Part shown: piece by piece, positions 34,554 to 42,016 of the stretch
Numbering within the stretch: position 1 is the first letter of the stretch
Layout: the number at the start of each line of letters is the position of its first letter
Assembly (NCBI RefSeq): GCF_002217755.1
Contig: NZ_BCFL01000017.1
Location: forward strand, 212,020 to 276,019
Length of the DNA stretch: 64,000 nt
Reading direction: 5' to 3'
Source of the DNA: Streptomyces hyaluromycini
Lineage (GTDB): Bacteria; Actinomycetota; Actinomycetes; Streptomycetales; Streptomycetaceae
Notes under the pieces: generated by a model
What the model was told of the DNA's origin: nothing
Seen by the model: only the letters and a program-made list of their open reading frames with translations
Databases searched by the model: none
Made by a program: the position numbers and the translations under genes

Positions 34554-34573
34554 TGGTGTAGGCAGATACACCA
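34554..34573. promoter_or_regulatory. palindrome overlapping the start of the TauE-like gene
   Basis: TGGTGTA-GGCAGA-TACACCA has 7-bp perfect arms and ends on the A of the ATG at 34573. The position suggests a repressor site or a translation-blocking hairpin. Confidence 0.5.
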
Positions 34574-35292
34574 TGACGGCGTTGATCCTTCTCACCGGCA
34601 TCGTGCTGCTGGGCGCGAGCGTGCAGTGGCTGACCGGCATGGGCTTCGCGCTGGTCGCCGTACCGGCCCTGATCCTCCTGCTCGGCCCCGCCGAGGGCGT
34701 CGCACTCGCCAACTGCGCGGCGGGCGCGATCAGTGTGGTGGGCCTGGCGGGCGGCTGGCGCCGGGTCCGTCCGGCGGCGATGGTCCCGCTGTGCGCGGCG
34801 GCGGCCTGCACGGTCCCGGCGGGGACCTGGCTGACCCGCCAACTCCCGCCACCGCTGCTCCTCTTGACGATGGGCGCCCTGGTGACCGCGGCCGTGCTCC
34901 TGGTCATGCGCGGCGCCCGCCTCCCCGCCCTCCGCGGCCGGGGCGGCGCGCTGACGGCCGGCGCGGTCGGCGGCTTCATGAACTCGGCGGCGGGCGTGGG
35001 CGGCCCGCCGATCTCCCTCTACGCCCTCAACGCGGGCTGGACGGTACGCGAGTTCGTCCCGAACGCCCAGTTCTACGGCGTGGTCGTGAACGCCTTCTCG
35101 GTGACGGCGAACGGGGTGCCGGGGCTGGGCGCGGCGAAGTGGACGGCGGTGGCCGCGGCGATGGTGGCGGGCGGGGTGATCGGGAGAACGGTGGGCGACC
35201 GCCTCCCCGAACACCACACCCGCCGCCTGGTCCTCCTGCTGGCCCTGACGGGCGGGGTCACGGCGGTGGCGAAGGGGCTGTGGACGCTGTGA
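34573..35292 (+). CDS. TauE/SafE family permease
   Basis: 239 aa from ATG 34573. It has about seven membrane segments with the family motif twice: LLGASVQWLTGMGFALVAVP and GGFMNSAAGVGGPPISLYAL. This is shorter than the paralogue at 13542. It is predicted to export sulfur-containing or other organic anions; the substrate is unknown. No clear Shine-Dalgarno is present because the palindrome occupies that position. Confidence 0.8.
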   Translation: MTALILLTGIVLLGASVQWLTGMGFALVAVPALILLLGPAEGVALANCAAGAISVVGLAGGWRRVRPAAMVPLCAAAACTVPAGTWLTRQLPPPLLLLTMGALVTAAVLLVMRGARLPALRGRGGALTAGAVGGFMNSAAGVGGPPISLYALNAGWTVREFVPNAQFYGVVVNAFSVTANGVPGLGAAKWTAVAAAMVAGGVIGRTVGDRLPEHHTRRLVLLLALTGGVTAVAKGLWTL

Positions 35293-35343
35293 CCCCCGTC
35301 CAAGCGGGTTGATCGGGTCGGCGTCCGCTGACAGGCTGCCGCC

Positions 35344-36102
35344 GTGGATCTGGGACTCGCGGGGAAGTCGGCCTTCATCACTGGCGGAAGCAGTGGCATC
35401 GGGCTGGCCATCGGCCTGGCCCTGCGGGAGGAGGGGGCCGCGGTCACCGTCTGCGGACGGGATCCGGAACGGCTGGAGGAGTCAGGGCTGCCCGGCGTCC
35501 AGGCGGACGTCACGGATCCGGACGCACTCGCCCGGGCCGTCGACGAGGCGGCCGAGCGGATGGGCGGGCTCGACCTGCTGGTGGCCAATGCGGGCGGGGT
35601 GTCCGGGGGCGGGTTGCTGGACTCGACGCCCGAGGACTGGCTGCGGACGTACGAGTTGAACGTGCTGCACGCCGCCCATGCCATCCGCACCGCGGTGCCG
35701 CACTTCGAGCGGCGCGGGGGCGGCAGCGCACTCATCGTGGCGTCGATCACCGGGTGGAAACCGGGCCCCAGGTCGTCGTACGCCTCGGCGAAGGCGGCGG
35801 AGATCCACCTCGCCGCCACGCTCGGCCAGGAGCTGGGCCCGCGCAACATCCGGGTGAATGCGCTCAGTCCGGGTTCGGTGATGTTCGAGGGCGGGGGTTG
35901 GGCCTGGTTCCGGGACAACCGCCCGGAGCAGTACGAGGCTTTCGCCCGCGCCGACTTCCCCCGCGGACGGCTGGTCGAACTGCAGGAGGTCGCGGACGTG
36001 GCGTGCTTCCTCCTGTCGCCCCGTGCGGGCGGGGTCAACGGCGCCAACATCTGCGTGGACGGCGCCCAGGACCACCCGAGCGCGGGCCGCTTCTTCCCGT
36101 GA
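35344..36102 (+). CDS. SDR family oxidoreductase
   Basis: 252 aa, GTG at 35344. Rossmann motif TGGSSGIG is near residues 14-21, NAG at about 81-83, and a catalytic Ser...YxxxK (SITGWKPGPRSSYASAKAA). It is a classical NAD(P)-dependent short-chain dehydrogenase; the C-terminal FEGGGWAWFRDNRPEQY region resembles 3-oxoacyl-reductase-like family members. The substrate is unknown. Confidence 0.88.
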   Translation: MDLGLAGKSAFITGGSSGIGLAIGLALREEGAAVTVCGRDPERLEESGLPGVQADVTDPDALARAVDEAAERMGGLDLLVANAGGVSGGGLLDSTPEDWLRTYELNVLHAAHAIRTAVPHFERRGGGSALIVASITGWKPGPRSSYASAKAAEIHLAATLGQELGPRNIRVNALSPGSVMFEGGGWAWFRDNRPEQYEAFARADFPRGRLVELQEVADVACFLLSPRAGGVNGANICVDGAQDHPSAGRFFP

Positions 36103-36158
36103 ACAGCTCCTGGTCCACGAAGTCCTGGGGCGGGTGCCGACCGAGGACGGGAGCTGTC

Positions 36159-36824
36159 CTACTTGGAGGAGGACCGTACTCCCAGTGCCCCGCCGATCTC
36201 CTGTTCCATGACCTGGCCCGCCTCGAACTCCAGTGTCTCGTCGCCGATCGTGTCCTGGTCGGTGTCCAGGCCGTCCAGTTCGTCCAGGGGCTGGTTCAGG
36301 CGGACGTGGATCAGGACGGACTGGAGGGCGCGCAGGACCGCGGAGGCGGTGGGGCCCCAGTTGGAGAAGTAGGAGAACTGCCACCACCACAGGGCCTCCG
36401 TGGTGCGGCCCGAGCGGTAGTGGGCCATGCCGTGGCGGAGGTCGGTGATGATGTCGGCCAGGTCGTCCGAGATGCGGGCCGGGACGGGCGCCTTGCGGGG
36501 CTCGTAGGGGTCGAAGACCTCGGAGTAGACGTCGATGGGGTCGAGCAGGCGCGCGAAGTTCTCGCGGAGCTGGTCGACGTCCGGCTCCGGGCCCAGGTCC
36601 GGCTCGTAGCGCTCGTCGGGGACGATGTCCTCGTGCGCGCCGAGCCGGCCGCCGGCCAGCAGGAGCTGGGAGACCTCCAGGAGGAGGAAGGGGACCGCCG
36701 AGTCCGGCTCGTCGCCCTTCGACACCTCCGTCACGGCCACCAGGAAACTCTCCACCTGGTCGGCGATCTGGACCGCGAAGTCGTCAGGGTTCTGCGCGGT
36801 CGCGTGCAGCGTGGCGTCAGACAT
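36159..36824 (-). CDS. DUF5063 domain protein
   Basis: 221 aa, ATG at 36824. It is acidic and helical, with the conserved [39 protein letters not shown] and [22 protein letters not shown] regions. It is found immediately downstream of recR and overlaps its 3' end by 8 bp, so coexpression with recombination repair is likely. No catalytic motif is seen and the function is unknown. Confidence 0.8.
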   Translation of the reverse strand: MSDATLHATAQNPDDFAVQIADQVESFLVAVTEVSKGDEPDSAVPFLLLEVSQLLLAGGRLGAHEDIVPDERYEPDLGPEPDVDQLRENFARLLDPIDVYSEVFDPYEPRKAPVPARISDDLADIITDLRHGMAHYRSGRTTEALWWWQFSYFSNWGPTASAVLRALQSVLIHVRLNQPLDELDGLDTDQDTIGDETLEFEAGQVMEQEIGGALGVRSSSK

Positions 36825-37416
36825 CTAGGAGTCGTCTCCCCTCGAAGGCGCGGCCGAGCGTGACCTCGTCCGCGTATTCCAGGTCGCCACCCACCGGGAG
36901 GCCGCTGGCCAGGCGGGTGACCTTCAGGCCCATGGGTTTGATCATGCGGGCGAGGTAGGTGGCAGTCGCCTCGCCCTCCAGGTTCGGGTCCGTGGCCAGG
37001 ATCAGCTCGGTGACCGTGCCGTCGGCCAGACGCGTGAGGAGTTCTCTTATCCGGAGGTCGTCGGGGCCGACGCCCTCGATCGGGCTGATCGCGCCGCCGA
37101 GCACGTGGTAACGGCCGCGGAACTCCCGCGTGCGCTCGATCGCGACGACGTCCTTCGGCTCCTCCACGACACAGATCACCGTCGGGTCGCGGCGGGCGTC
37201 ACGGCAGATGTTGCACAGTTCCTCCTGTGCCACGTTGCCGCAGGTCGCGCAGAAGCGGACCTTCGCCTTCACCTCCAGGAGAGCCTGCGCCAGACGCCGT
37301 ACGTCCGTGGGCTCCGCCTGCAGGATGTGGAAGGCGATCCGCTGCGCGCTCTTGGGACCGACGCCGGGAAGCCGCCCCAGCTCGTCGATGAGGTCCTGGA
37401 CCACGCCTTCGTACAA
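36817..37416 (-). CDS. recR: recombination mediator protein RecR
   Basis: 199 aa from a TTG at 37416. It contains an N-terminal HhH ([18 protein letters not shown]), zinc finger C56-C59-C68-C71, Toprim domain ([34 protein letters not shown]) and the C-terminal [21 protein letters not shown]. RecR loads RecA at gaps with RecF/RecO. It is the normal length for the family and sits in an operon with ybaB upstream and the DUF5063 gene downstream. Confidence 0.96.
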   Translation of the reverse strand: MYEGVVQDLIDELGRLPGVGPKSAQRIAFHILQAEPTDVRRLAQALLEVKAKVRFCATCGNVAQEELCNICRDARRDPTVICVVEEPKDVVAIERTREFRGRYHVLGGAISPIEGVGPDDLRIRELLTRLADGTVTELILATDPNLEGEATATYLARMIKPMGLKVTRLASGLPVGGDLEYADEVTLGRAFEGRRLLDV

Positions 37417-37509
37417 CGGACTGCCCTTCCTGGAGTCTTTCGGTACGTACGGTAGTTGGCTGCCGCCTGTCCTAGGAAGGCGGTACGAGTGTCGTGCGGG
37501 CGACGAACA

Positions 37510-37854
37510 TCAGAACGGCAGGCCCGGGATGCCGCTGCCGCCGCCCAGACCCTGCGCCAGCGGGCCCAGCTTCTGCTGCTGGAGCGCCTGGGCGTTCTCA
37601 CTGGCCGCCTGCACCGCCGCGATGATCAGGTCGGCGAGGGTCTCGGTGTCCTCCGGGTCCACCGCCTTCGGGTCGATCTTCAGCGCGCGCAGTTCGCCGG
37701 AGCCGGTCACGGTGGCCTTCACCAGGCCGCCGCCCGCCTGTCCGTCGACCTCCGTGTTCGCCAGTTCCTCCTGGGCCCGTGCCAGGTCCTGCTGCATCTT
37801 CTGGGCCTGCTGGAGCAGCTGCTGCATGTTGGGCTGGCCACCACCGGGGATCAC
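37510..37854 (-). CDS. YbaB/EbfC family nucleoid-associated protein
   Basis: 114 aa from a GTG at 37854, with AGGAG 7 nt upstream. The sequence begins [20 protein letters not shown] and contains the long N-terminal helix and the [20 protein letters not shown] strand region of the family, ending in [12 protein letters not shown]. YbaB dimers bind DNA and are commonly linked to recR, as here. Confidence 0.93.
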   Translation of the reverse strand: MIPGGGQPNMQQLLQQAQKMQQDLARAQEELANTEVDGQAGGGLVKATVTGSGELRALKIDPKAVDPEDTETLADLIIAAVQAASENAQALQQQKLGPLAQGLGGGSGIPGLPF

Positions 37855-38125
37855 GATCAGCTCCTGGGTCGGGTCCGGATTTTCTCTGTTGTGGATGAGC
37901 CTACGTGGTCGACGCAGCCATCGCCCCGCCACTCTTTCGAGTGAGATTCCCGAGATGCCTATACCTGATCAAGGCCCACTTCTGGGCGTAAAAGAGGCGA
38001 AAGCAAGGCCCCCGCCACCCATTGGGCGGTAGGAAGGGTTCCCGTCGTCAGCATTCATTGTCAGGTCCAGTGCCAGGTCCGATGTCACGGAACGTGACCG
38101 GTCGGGATCAGTTAGGGAGTGCCGG

Positions 38126-38878
38126 GTGGGTCAGCCGGAGATGCAGCCCGAGGGACCGCCCCAGGACGGGCGGGGCGGCGAGGGCGCGGCCGGACTGCGG
38201 CCGGGTGATCTGACCGGGCGGGCGTTCCCGCTCGGGGACTGGGGTGAGCCGGCCGAGCGGCTCGACGAGCTGTACCGGTGGGTGGAGCGCGGGGCGCTGG
38301 AGACGGCCGCGTGGTATCTGGCGGACCGGGTGTGGAAGCGGCGGGGGGCGAGGGCGCTGCGGTGCGGGGCGGCCGTGGGGGCGGTGCTGGGGGCCGCGCT
38401 GCCGTTGCTTGACCTCACCGGGGTGGTCGGCGGGGTCGCGCCCTGGGGGTACCTCTCGCTGCTGATGGCGGTGTCCTGCGTCGGTGTCGACCGGTTCTTC
38501 GGGGTGACGTCCGGCTGGATAAGGGACATGGCCACCGCGCAGGCCGTGCAGCGGCGGCTGCAGGTGTTGCAGTTCGACTGGGCGTCGGAGAGTGTGCGGG
38601 AGGTGCTGGGGCCGGCGGAGGGGACGGCGAGCGAGGCGAGCGAGCGGTGCCTGGGGGTGCTGCGGCGGTTCTCGGAGGACGTGACCGAGCTGGTCCGTAC
38701 GGAGACGGCCGACTGGATGGTGGAGTTCCGGACGGGGCCGACGCCGCTGGGCATGCAGGCGACGGTGGCGGCGGGGCCGCGGGCGGATGCGGGGCATCTG
38801 AACGGGCGGTTTCCGCTGCCGGGCCCTAACGGGGCGCGGCCGAACATGCCGAGACAGAGGCCGCCGGAACCGAGGTGA
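38126..38878 (+). CDS. SLATT-like two-TM membrane protein
   Basis: 250 aa from the GTG at 38126 (GGGAG about 8 nt upstream). A cytoplasmic N-terminal helix region (ERLDELYRWVERGALETAAWYL) leads to two membrane helices (LRCGAAVGAVLGAALPLLDL and GYLSLLMAVSCVGVDRFF), then a long amphipathic/coiled region (TAQAVQRRLQVLQFDW, SERCLGVLRRFSEDVTELV). This fits SLATT-type proteins, which act as membrane effectors in some nucleotide-second-messenger defence systems. No nucleotide cyclase or SMODS gene is nearby; it follows recR-ybaB divergently. The role is unknown. Confidence 0.7.
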   Translation: MGQPEMQPEGPPQDGRGGEGAAGLRPGDLTGRAFPLGDWGEPAERLDELYRWVERGALETAAWYLADRVWKRRGARALRCGAAVGAVLGAALPLLDLTGVVGGVAPWGYLSLLMAVSCVGVDRFFGVTSGWIRDMATAQAVQRRLQVLQFDWASESVREVLGPAEGTASEASERCLGVLRRFSEDVTELVRTETADWMVEFRTGPTPLGMQATVAAGPRADAGHLNGRFPLPGPNGARPNMPRQRPPEPR

Positions 38879-38922
38879 GGTGAGGTGAGGGGGTGCGCGT
38901 CGTGGGTTCGGTGCAGCGCCGT

Positions 38923-39036
38923 TGGGGGTTTCGCGCAGTTCCCCGCGCCCCTGAAGGGGGTGGTTTCGCCCCGTGGCTCAGTGCCGCACCGTGGGGGCTG
39001 ATCGCGCAGTTCCCCGCGCCCCTTACGGGGCGCTGC
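38923..39036. repeat. intergenic hairpin repeats, copies 3 and 4
   Basis: Two copies in tandem each contain tcgcgcagttccccgcgccc followed by a GGGG-type arm. The second has the full GCGCCCC-TTAC-GGGGCGC hairpin; the first is degenerate (ccctgaaggggg). Both have the same orientation as copies 1 and 2. Confidence 0.8.
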
Positions 39037-39092
39037 AGCCCCGCACCTCTAGCCCGCACCCCCAAAGGGGCGCGTGAAGGGGCCGTACTAAT

Positions 39093-39119
39093 TGTCAGGA
39101 CGGCCGAATGTCTTGACAT
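39093..39119. promoter_or_regulatory. GntR-type palindrome and -35 box upstream of the oxidoreductase
   Basis: ATGTC-TT-GACAT (39108-39119) is a perfect 12-bp palindrome and contains TTGACA (39113-39118). TGTCA at 39093-39097 forms a wider dyad with it. CATCGT (39137-39142) is a weak -10 at 18 bp. TGTC-N2-GACA is a common core of GntR-family operators. Confidence 0.5.
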
Positions 39120-39182
39120 CTCTGGAAGTGGCGCCGCATCGTGGGCACGCAAGCTCTGGACGGTCCAAAGAAGGGCAGCCAC

Positions 39183-40337
39183 ATGGTGCGTACGGTCGGG
39201 GTCGCCGTCGTCGGGTTCGGGTGGATGGGGCGGGTGCATACCCAGGCCTACCAGCGGGTCCCCCACCACTTCCCGCAGCTGCCCGTACGGCCCGAGCTGG
39301 TGACCGTCGCCGAGGAGGTGCCGGGGCGGGCCGAGGAGGCCGCCGAGCAGTTCGGGTTCCCGAGCACCACCCGAAACTGGCGGGACGTGGCGGCCGACCC
39401 GCGTGTCCACGCCGTCAGCATCACCGCGCCGAACTTCCTGCACCGCGAGATCGGCGTCGCCATGGCCGAGGCCGGCAAGCACATATGGATCGAGAAGCCG
39501 GTCGGGCTGACCGCGGAGGACGCCCGCGCGGTGGCGGACGCGGTGGCCAAGGCCGGGGTGCGCGGGACGGTCGGGTTCAACTACCGCAACGCGCCGGCCG
39601 TCGCGTACGCGCGTGAGCTGCTCGCCTCCGGTGAGCTGGGGACCGTGACGCATGTCCGCGTCCGGCTGTTCAGCGACTACGCCGCACATCCCGACGGCGC
39701 CCTGACCTGGCGGTACGAGCGGGCCCGGGGCGGTGGCGGGGTGCTCGGCGACCTGGCCTCGCACGGCGTCGACCTGGCCCGCTTCCTGCTCGGCGACATC
39801 GAGTCGCTGGCCGCCGACACGGCCGTGTTCATCCCGGAGCGCGCCCGCCCCACCGGCGCCACCGCCGGCCACACCCTCGCCACCGGCGGCGAGCTCGGCC
39901 CGGTCGAGAACGAGGACTACGTCAACTGCCTGCTGCGCTTCGCCTCCGGCGCCCGGGGTGTCCTGGAGGCCTCCCGGGTCTCGGTCGGCGAGCAGAACAA
40001 CTACGGCTTCGAGGTGCACGGCACCAAGGGCGCCGTCTTCTGGGACTACCGGCGGATGGGCGAGCTGGGCGTCAGCCGTGGCACCTCCTACCAGGACCAG
40101 CCTGTCTCCACGGTCTTCGTCGGACCCGGCCACGGCGAGTACGGCGCCTTCCAGCCCGGCGCCGCCAACGCCATGGGCTACGACGACCTCAAGGTGATCG
40201 AGGCCCGCAACTTCCTGCGCTCCGTCGCCGAGGGCACCTCCTACGGCCCGACCCTGGAGGACGCCGTGCACAGCGCGACCGCCCTCGACGCGATGAGCCG
40301 CTCGGCCGCGCAGGGGACCTGGGTCACCCTCGGCTGA
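39183..40337 (+). CDS. Gfo/Idh/MocA family oxidoreductase
   Basis: 384 aa, ATG at 39183 with AAGAAGG upstream; the open frame extends 14 codons further back. NAD-binding VAVVGFGWMGRVHTQAY opens the protein. IWIEKPVGLTAEDA contains the EKP catalytic lysine and LGDLASHGVDLARF the conserved D..H/D site. The family oxidises or reduces sugars and inositols with NAD(P). The palindrome upstream suggests carbon-source control. The substrate is unknown. Confidence 0.9.
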   Translation: MVRTVGVAVVGFGWMGRVHTQAYQRVPHHFPQLPVRPELVTVAEEVPGRAEEAAEQFGFPSTTRNWRDVAADPRVHAVSITAPNFLHREIGVAMAEAGKHIWIEKPVGLTAEDARAVADAVAKAGVRGTVGFNYRNAPAVAYARELLASGELGTVTHVRVRLFSDYAAHPDGALTWRYERARGGGGVLGDLASHGVDLARFLLGDIESLAADTAVFIPERARPTGATAGHTLATGGELGPVENEDYVNCLLRFASGARGVLEASRVSVGEQNNYGFEVHGTKGAVFWDYRRMGELGVSRGTSYQDQPVSTVFVGPGHGEYGAFQPGAANAMGYDDLKVIEARNFLRSVAEGTSYGPTLEDAVHSATALDAMSRSAAQGTWVTLG

Positions 40338-40355
40338 ACCCCGGCCGGGGAGCGC

Positions 40356-41882
40356 TCACGCGCAGAGTTTCATGGTCGCCGGCGCGTAGCAGGCCACATG
40401 CCCGTACGAGCGGATCACGTCCTGGCCGTTCCCCTTCTCGACGTACGACAGGAAGCTCGACGCCAGTGAGGTGGCCGACGGCTGGCCGTAGGTGTACGCG
40501 TACTCGATCTCGCGGTACGGGTACGGGCTGACGCCGCGCTCGATCGCGTCCACCGACGGGGCGTTGGCGTCCAGGGAGAGGATGTGCAGGCCCTTCGCAT
40601 GCTCCGCCACGTTCAGCTCGGCGTAGCCGACCGCGCCCTTCAGCCCGGCCACCTGCGACAGCACCTGGTCGGTGGAGTCCAGCTCGCAGCGGATCACCTT
40701 CGCCGTCGGGTCGTCCTTGTGCACGCAGTCCACGGAGGAGTTGGCGATCTCGCCACGCTTCAGCACCCGCCGCTGGAAGACCTGCCGGGTCCCGGAGTTG
40801 GCGTCCCGGCTGACCAGCACCACCTGCAGGTCGGGGCCGCCCAGCTGCTTCCAGTTGGTGATCTCGCCCCGGTACAGCCGTCGTACCTCGGCCGTGGTGA
40901 GGTTGCGCAGCGGCACGTCGTCGTTCACGACCAGCGCGAAGACCACCAGGGCGACCCGGTTCTCCTTCAGTTCGGGCATGTCGGTGGGCTTGGGCCCGTC
41001 GGAGAGCGCCAGCACCGACGGGGAGCCCGTCTTCGCGCCCGCCCCGGCGTCGTTCAGCTCCCTGATCCCGGCGGTCGAGCCGCGCGCGTCCACCGTGATC
41101 GACGCGCCCGCGCAGTCCTTCTCGTACTTCTTCGCCGCGTCCCGCATCACGGGGGCGAAGGCGGTCGAGCCGATGACCCGCAGCGAGCCCTTCGCGCAGC
41201 CCATCGGCGGCGGGGTGTCGTCGCGGGCCACGACGATCGTGGCGAGGGTGAGCACGCTGAGCGTCAGCATGATGGTGATCAGCCGGGAGGCGCGGCTGAA
41301 CAGGGGCGTGGCGTCGTCGGGGGTGGCACTGCGGTTGGGGTGCACCTCGCCGTCGTGGAGCCCGCCGACGATCCTGATCTCCCGGCCGACGTCACCGCCG
41401 GACAGCAGCACAAGGAGCTTGAAGTGCTCGCCGTGGTTGAGCGGGACCCGCGGGATGCGCAGGGTGTTGCCCGAGTAGCCGAAGCCGCGCTCCGGGGTGA
41501 AGTGCGGCATGAGGTGGTCGCTGTCGGTCGGCTGGGTGACCGAGACGCCCCGGATGACGCGGTCGGCGAACACGGCGGTCAGACCGTGCAGTTCGGGACT
41601 GGTGTAGTCGTCGCGGCCGATGCCCTGGGAGCCGTCGTTCTCGATGCGCAGCAGGACCAGGGTGGCACCGGCCATGTCCGGGGCCTCGTCGAAGAGGCCC
41701 AGGCGCCTGCCGATACGGCCCGAACGGACGTCGTCGCCGATCGGGTTGTCCATCTGGACGCGGTAGCCGATCCGTTTGCGGCGCGGGACTCGGCGCTCGT
41801 ACCAGAAGATGCCCGCGGACGCGACGATGCCGAGCACCGCGGTGCCCACGGCGACGATGTTCTCCGTGCTCAGCCACTCCAT
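40356..41882 (-). CDS. membrane protein fused to a PstS-like periplasmic binding domain
   Basis: 508 aa, ATG at 41882. A first membrane helix (IVAVGTAVLGIVASAGIFWYE) is followed by about 170 residues of a beta-rich domain (ATLVLLRIENDGSQGIG, LRIPRVPLNHGEHFKLLVLLSGG), then a second membrane helix (LITIMLTLSVLTLATIVV). The C-terminal 280 residues match the phosphate-binding-protein fold: GSTAFAPVMRDAA, ARGSTAGIREL, SRDANSGTRQVF. Instead of a lipoprotein PstS, the binding domain is anchored by a helix and linked to a cytoplasmic module, suggesting sensing rather than transport. No pst transporter genes are nearby. Confidence 0.75.
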   Translation of the reverse strand: MEWLSTENIVAVGTAVLGIVASAGIFWYERRVPRRKRIGYRVQMDNPIGDDVRSGRIGRRLGLFDEAPDMAGATLVLLRIENDGSQGIGRDDYTSPELHGLTAVFADRVIRGVSVTQPTDSDHLMPHFTPERGFGYSGNTLRIPRVPLNHGEHFKLLVLLSGGDVGREIRIVGGLHDGEVHPNRSATPDDATPLFSRASRLITIMLTLSVLTLATIVVARDDTPPPMGCAKGSLRVIGSTAFAPVMRDAAKKYEKDCAGASITVDARGSTAGIRELNDAGAGAKTGSPSVLALSDGPKPTDMPELKENRVALVVFALVVNDDVPLRNLTTAEVRRLYRGEITNWKQLGGPDLQVVLVSRDANSGTRQVFQRRVLKRGEIANSSVDCVHKDDPTAKVIRCELDSTDQVLSQVAGLKGAVGYAELNVAEHAKGLHILSLDANAPSVDAIERGVSPYPYREIEYAYTYGQPSATSLASSFLSYVEKGNGQDVIRSYGHVACYAPATMKLCA

Positions 41883-42016
41883 GTGGGTGCCCCCGCCACT
41901 CCCCGGAGTCGGATGGTGCGGTCACCGTAAGGGGCAGGATGCGGTTGCGAAGGGACATACCGGTCACCCGCACTGTTGTTCGCCGAACGTTCAACTTCCT
42001 CGGGCCGAGCGGCAGT

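Larger units (their letters stand above)
38879..39182. other. intergenic region, 304 bp
   Basis: It contains a ggtga pentanucleotide run (38874-38891), two hairpin repeats (38923-38960, 38991-39036) and the control region of the oxidoreductase (39093-39119). No gene is seen. Confidence 0.6.

Noticed and set aside
38893..39303. Open frame reading through the two hairpin repeats upstream of the oxidoreductase
   Set aside because: The apparent peptide (RAVPRAP, AQFPAPL) is the translated repeat; it is out of frame with the oxidoreductase gene.
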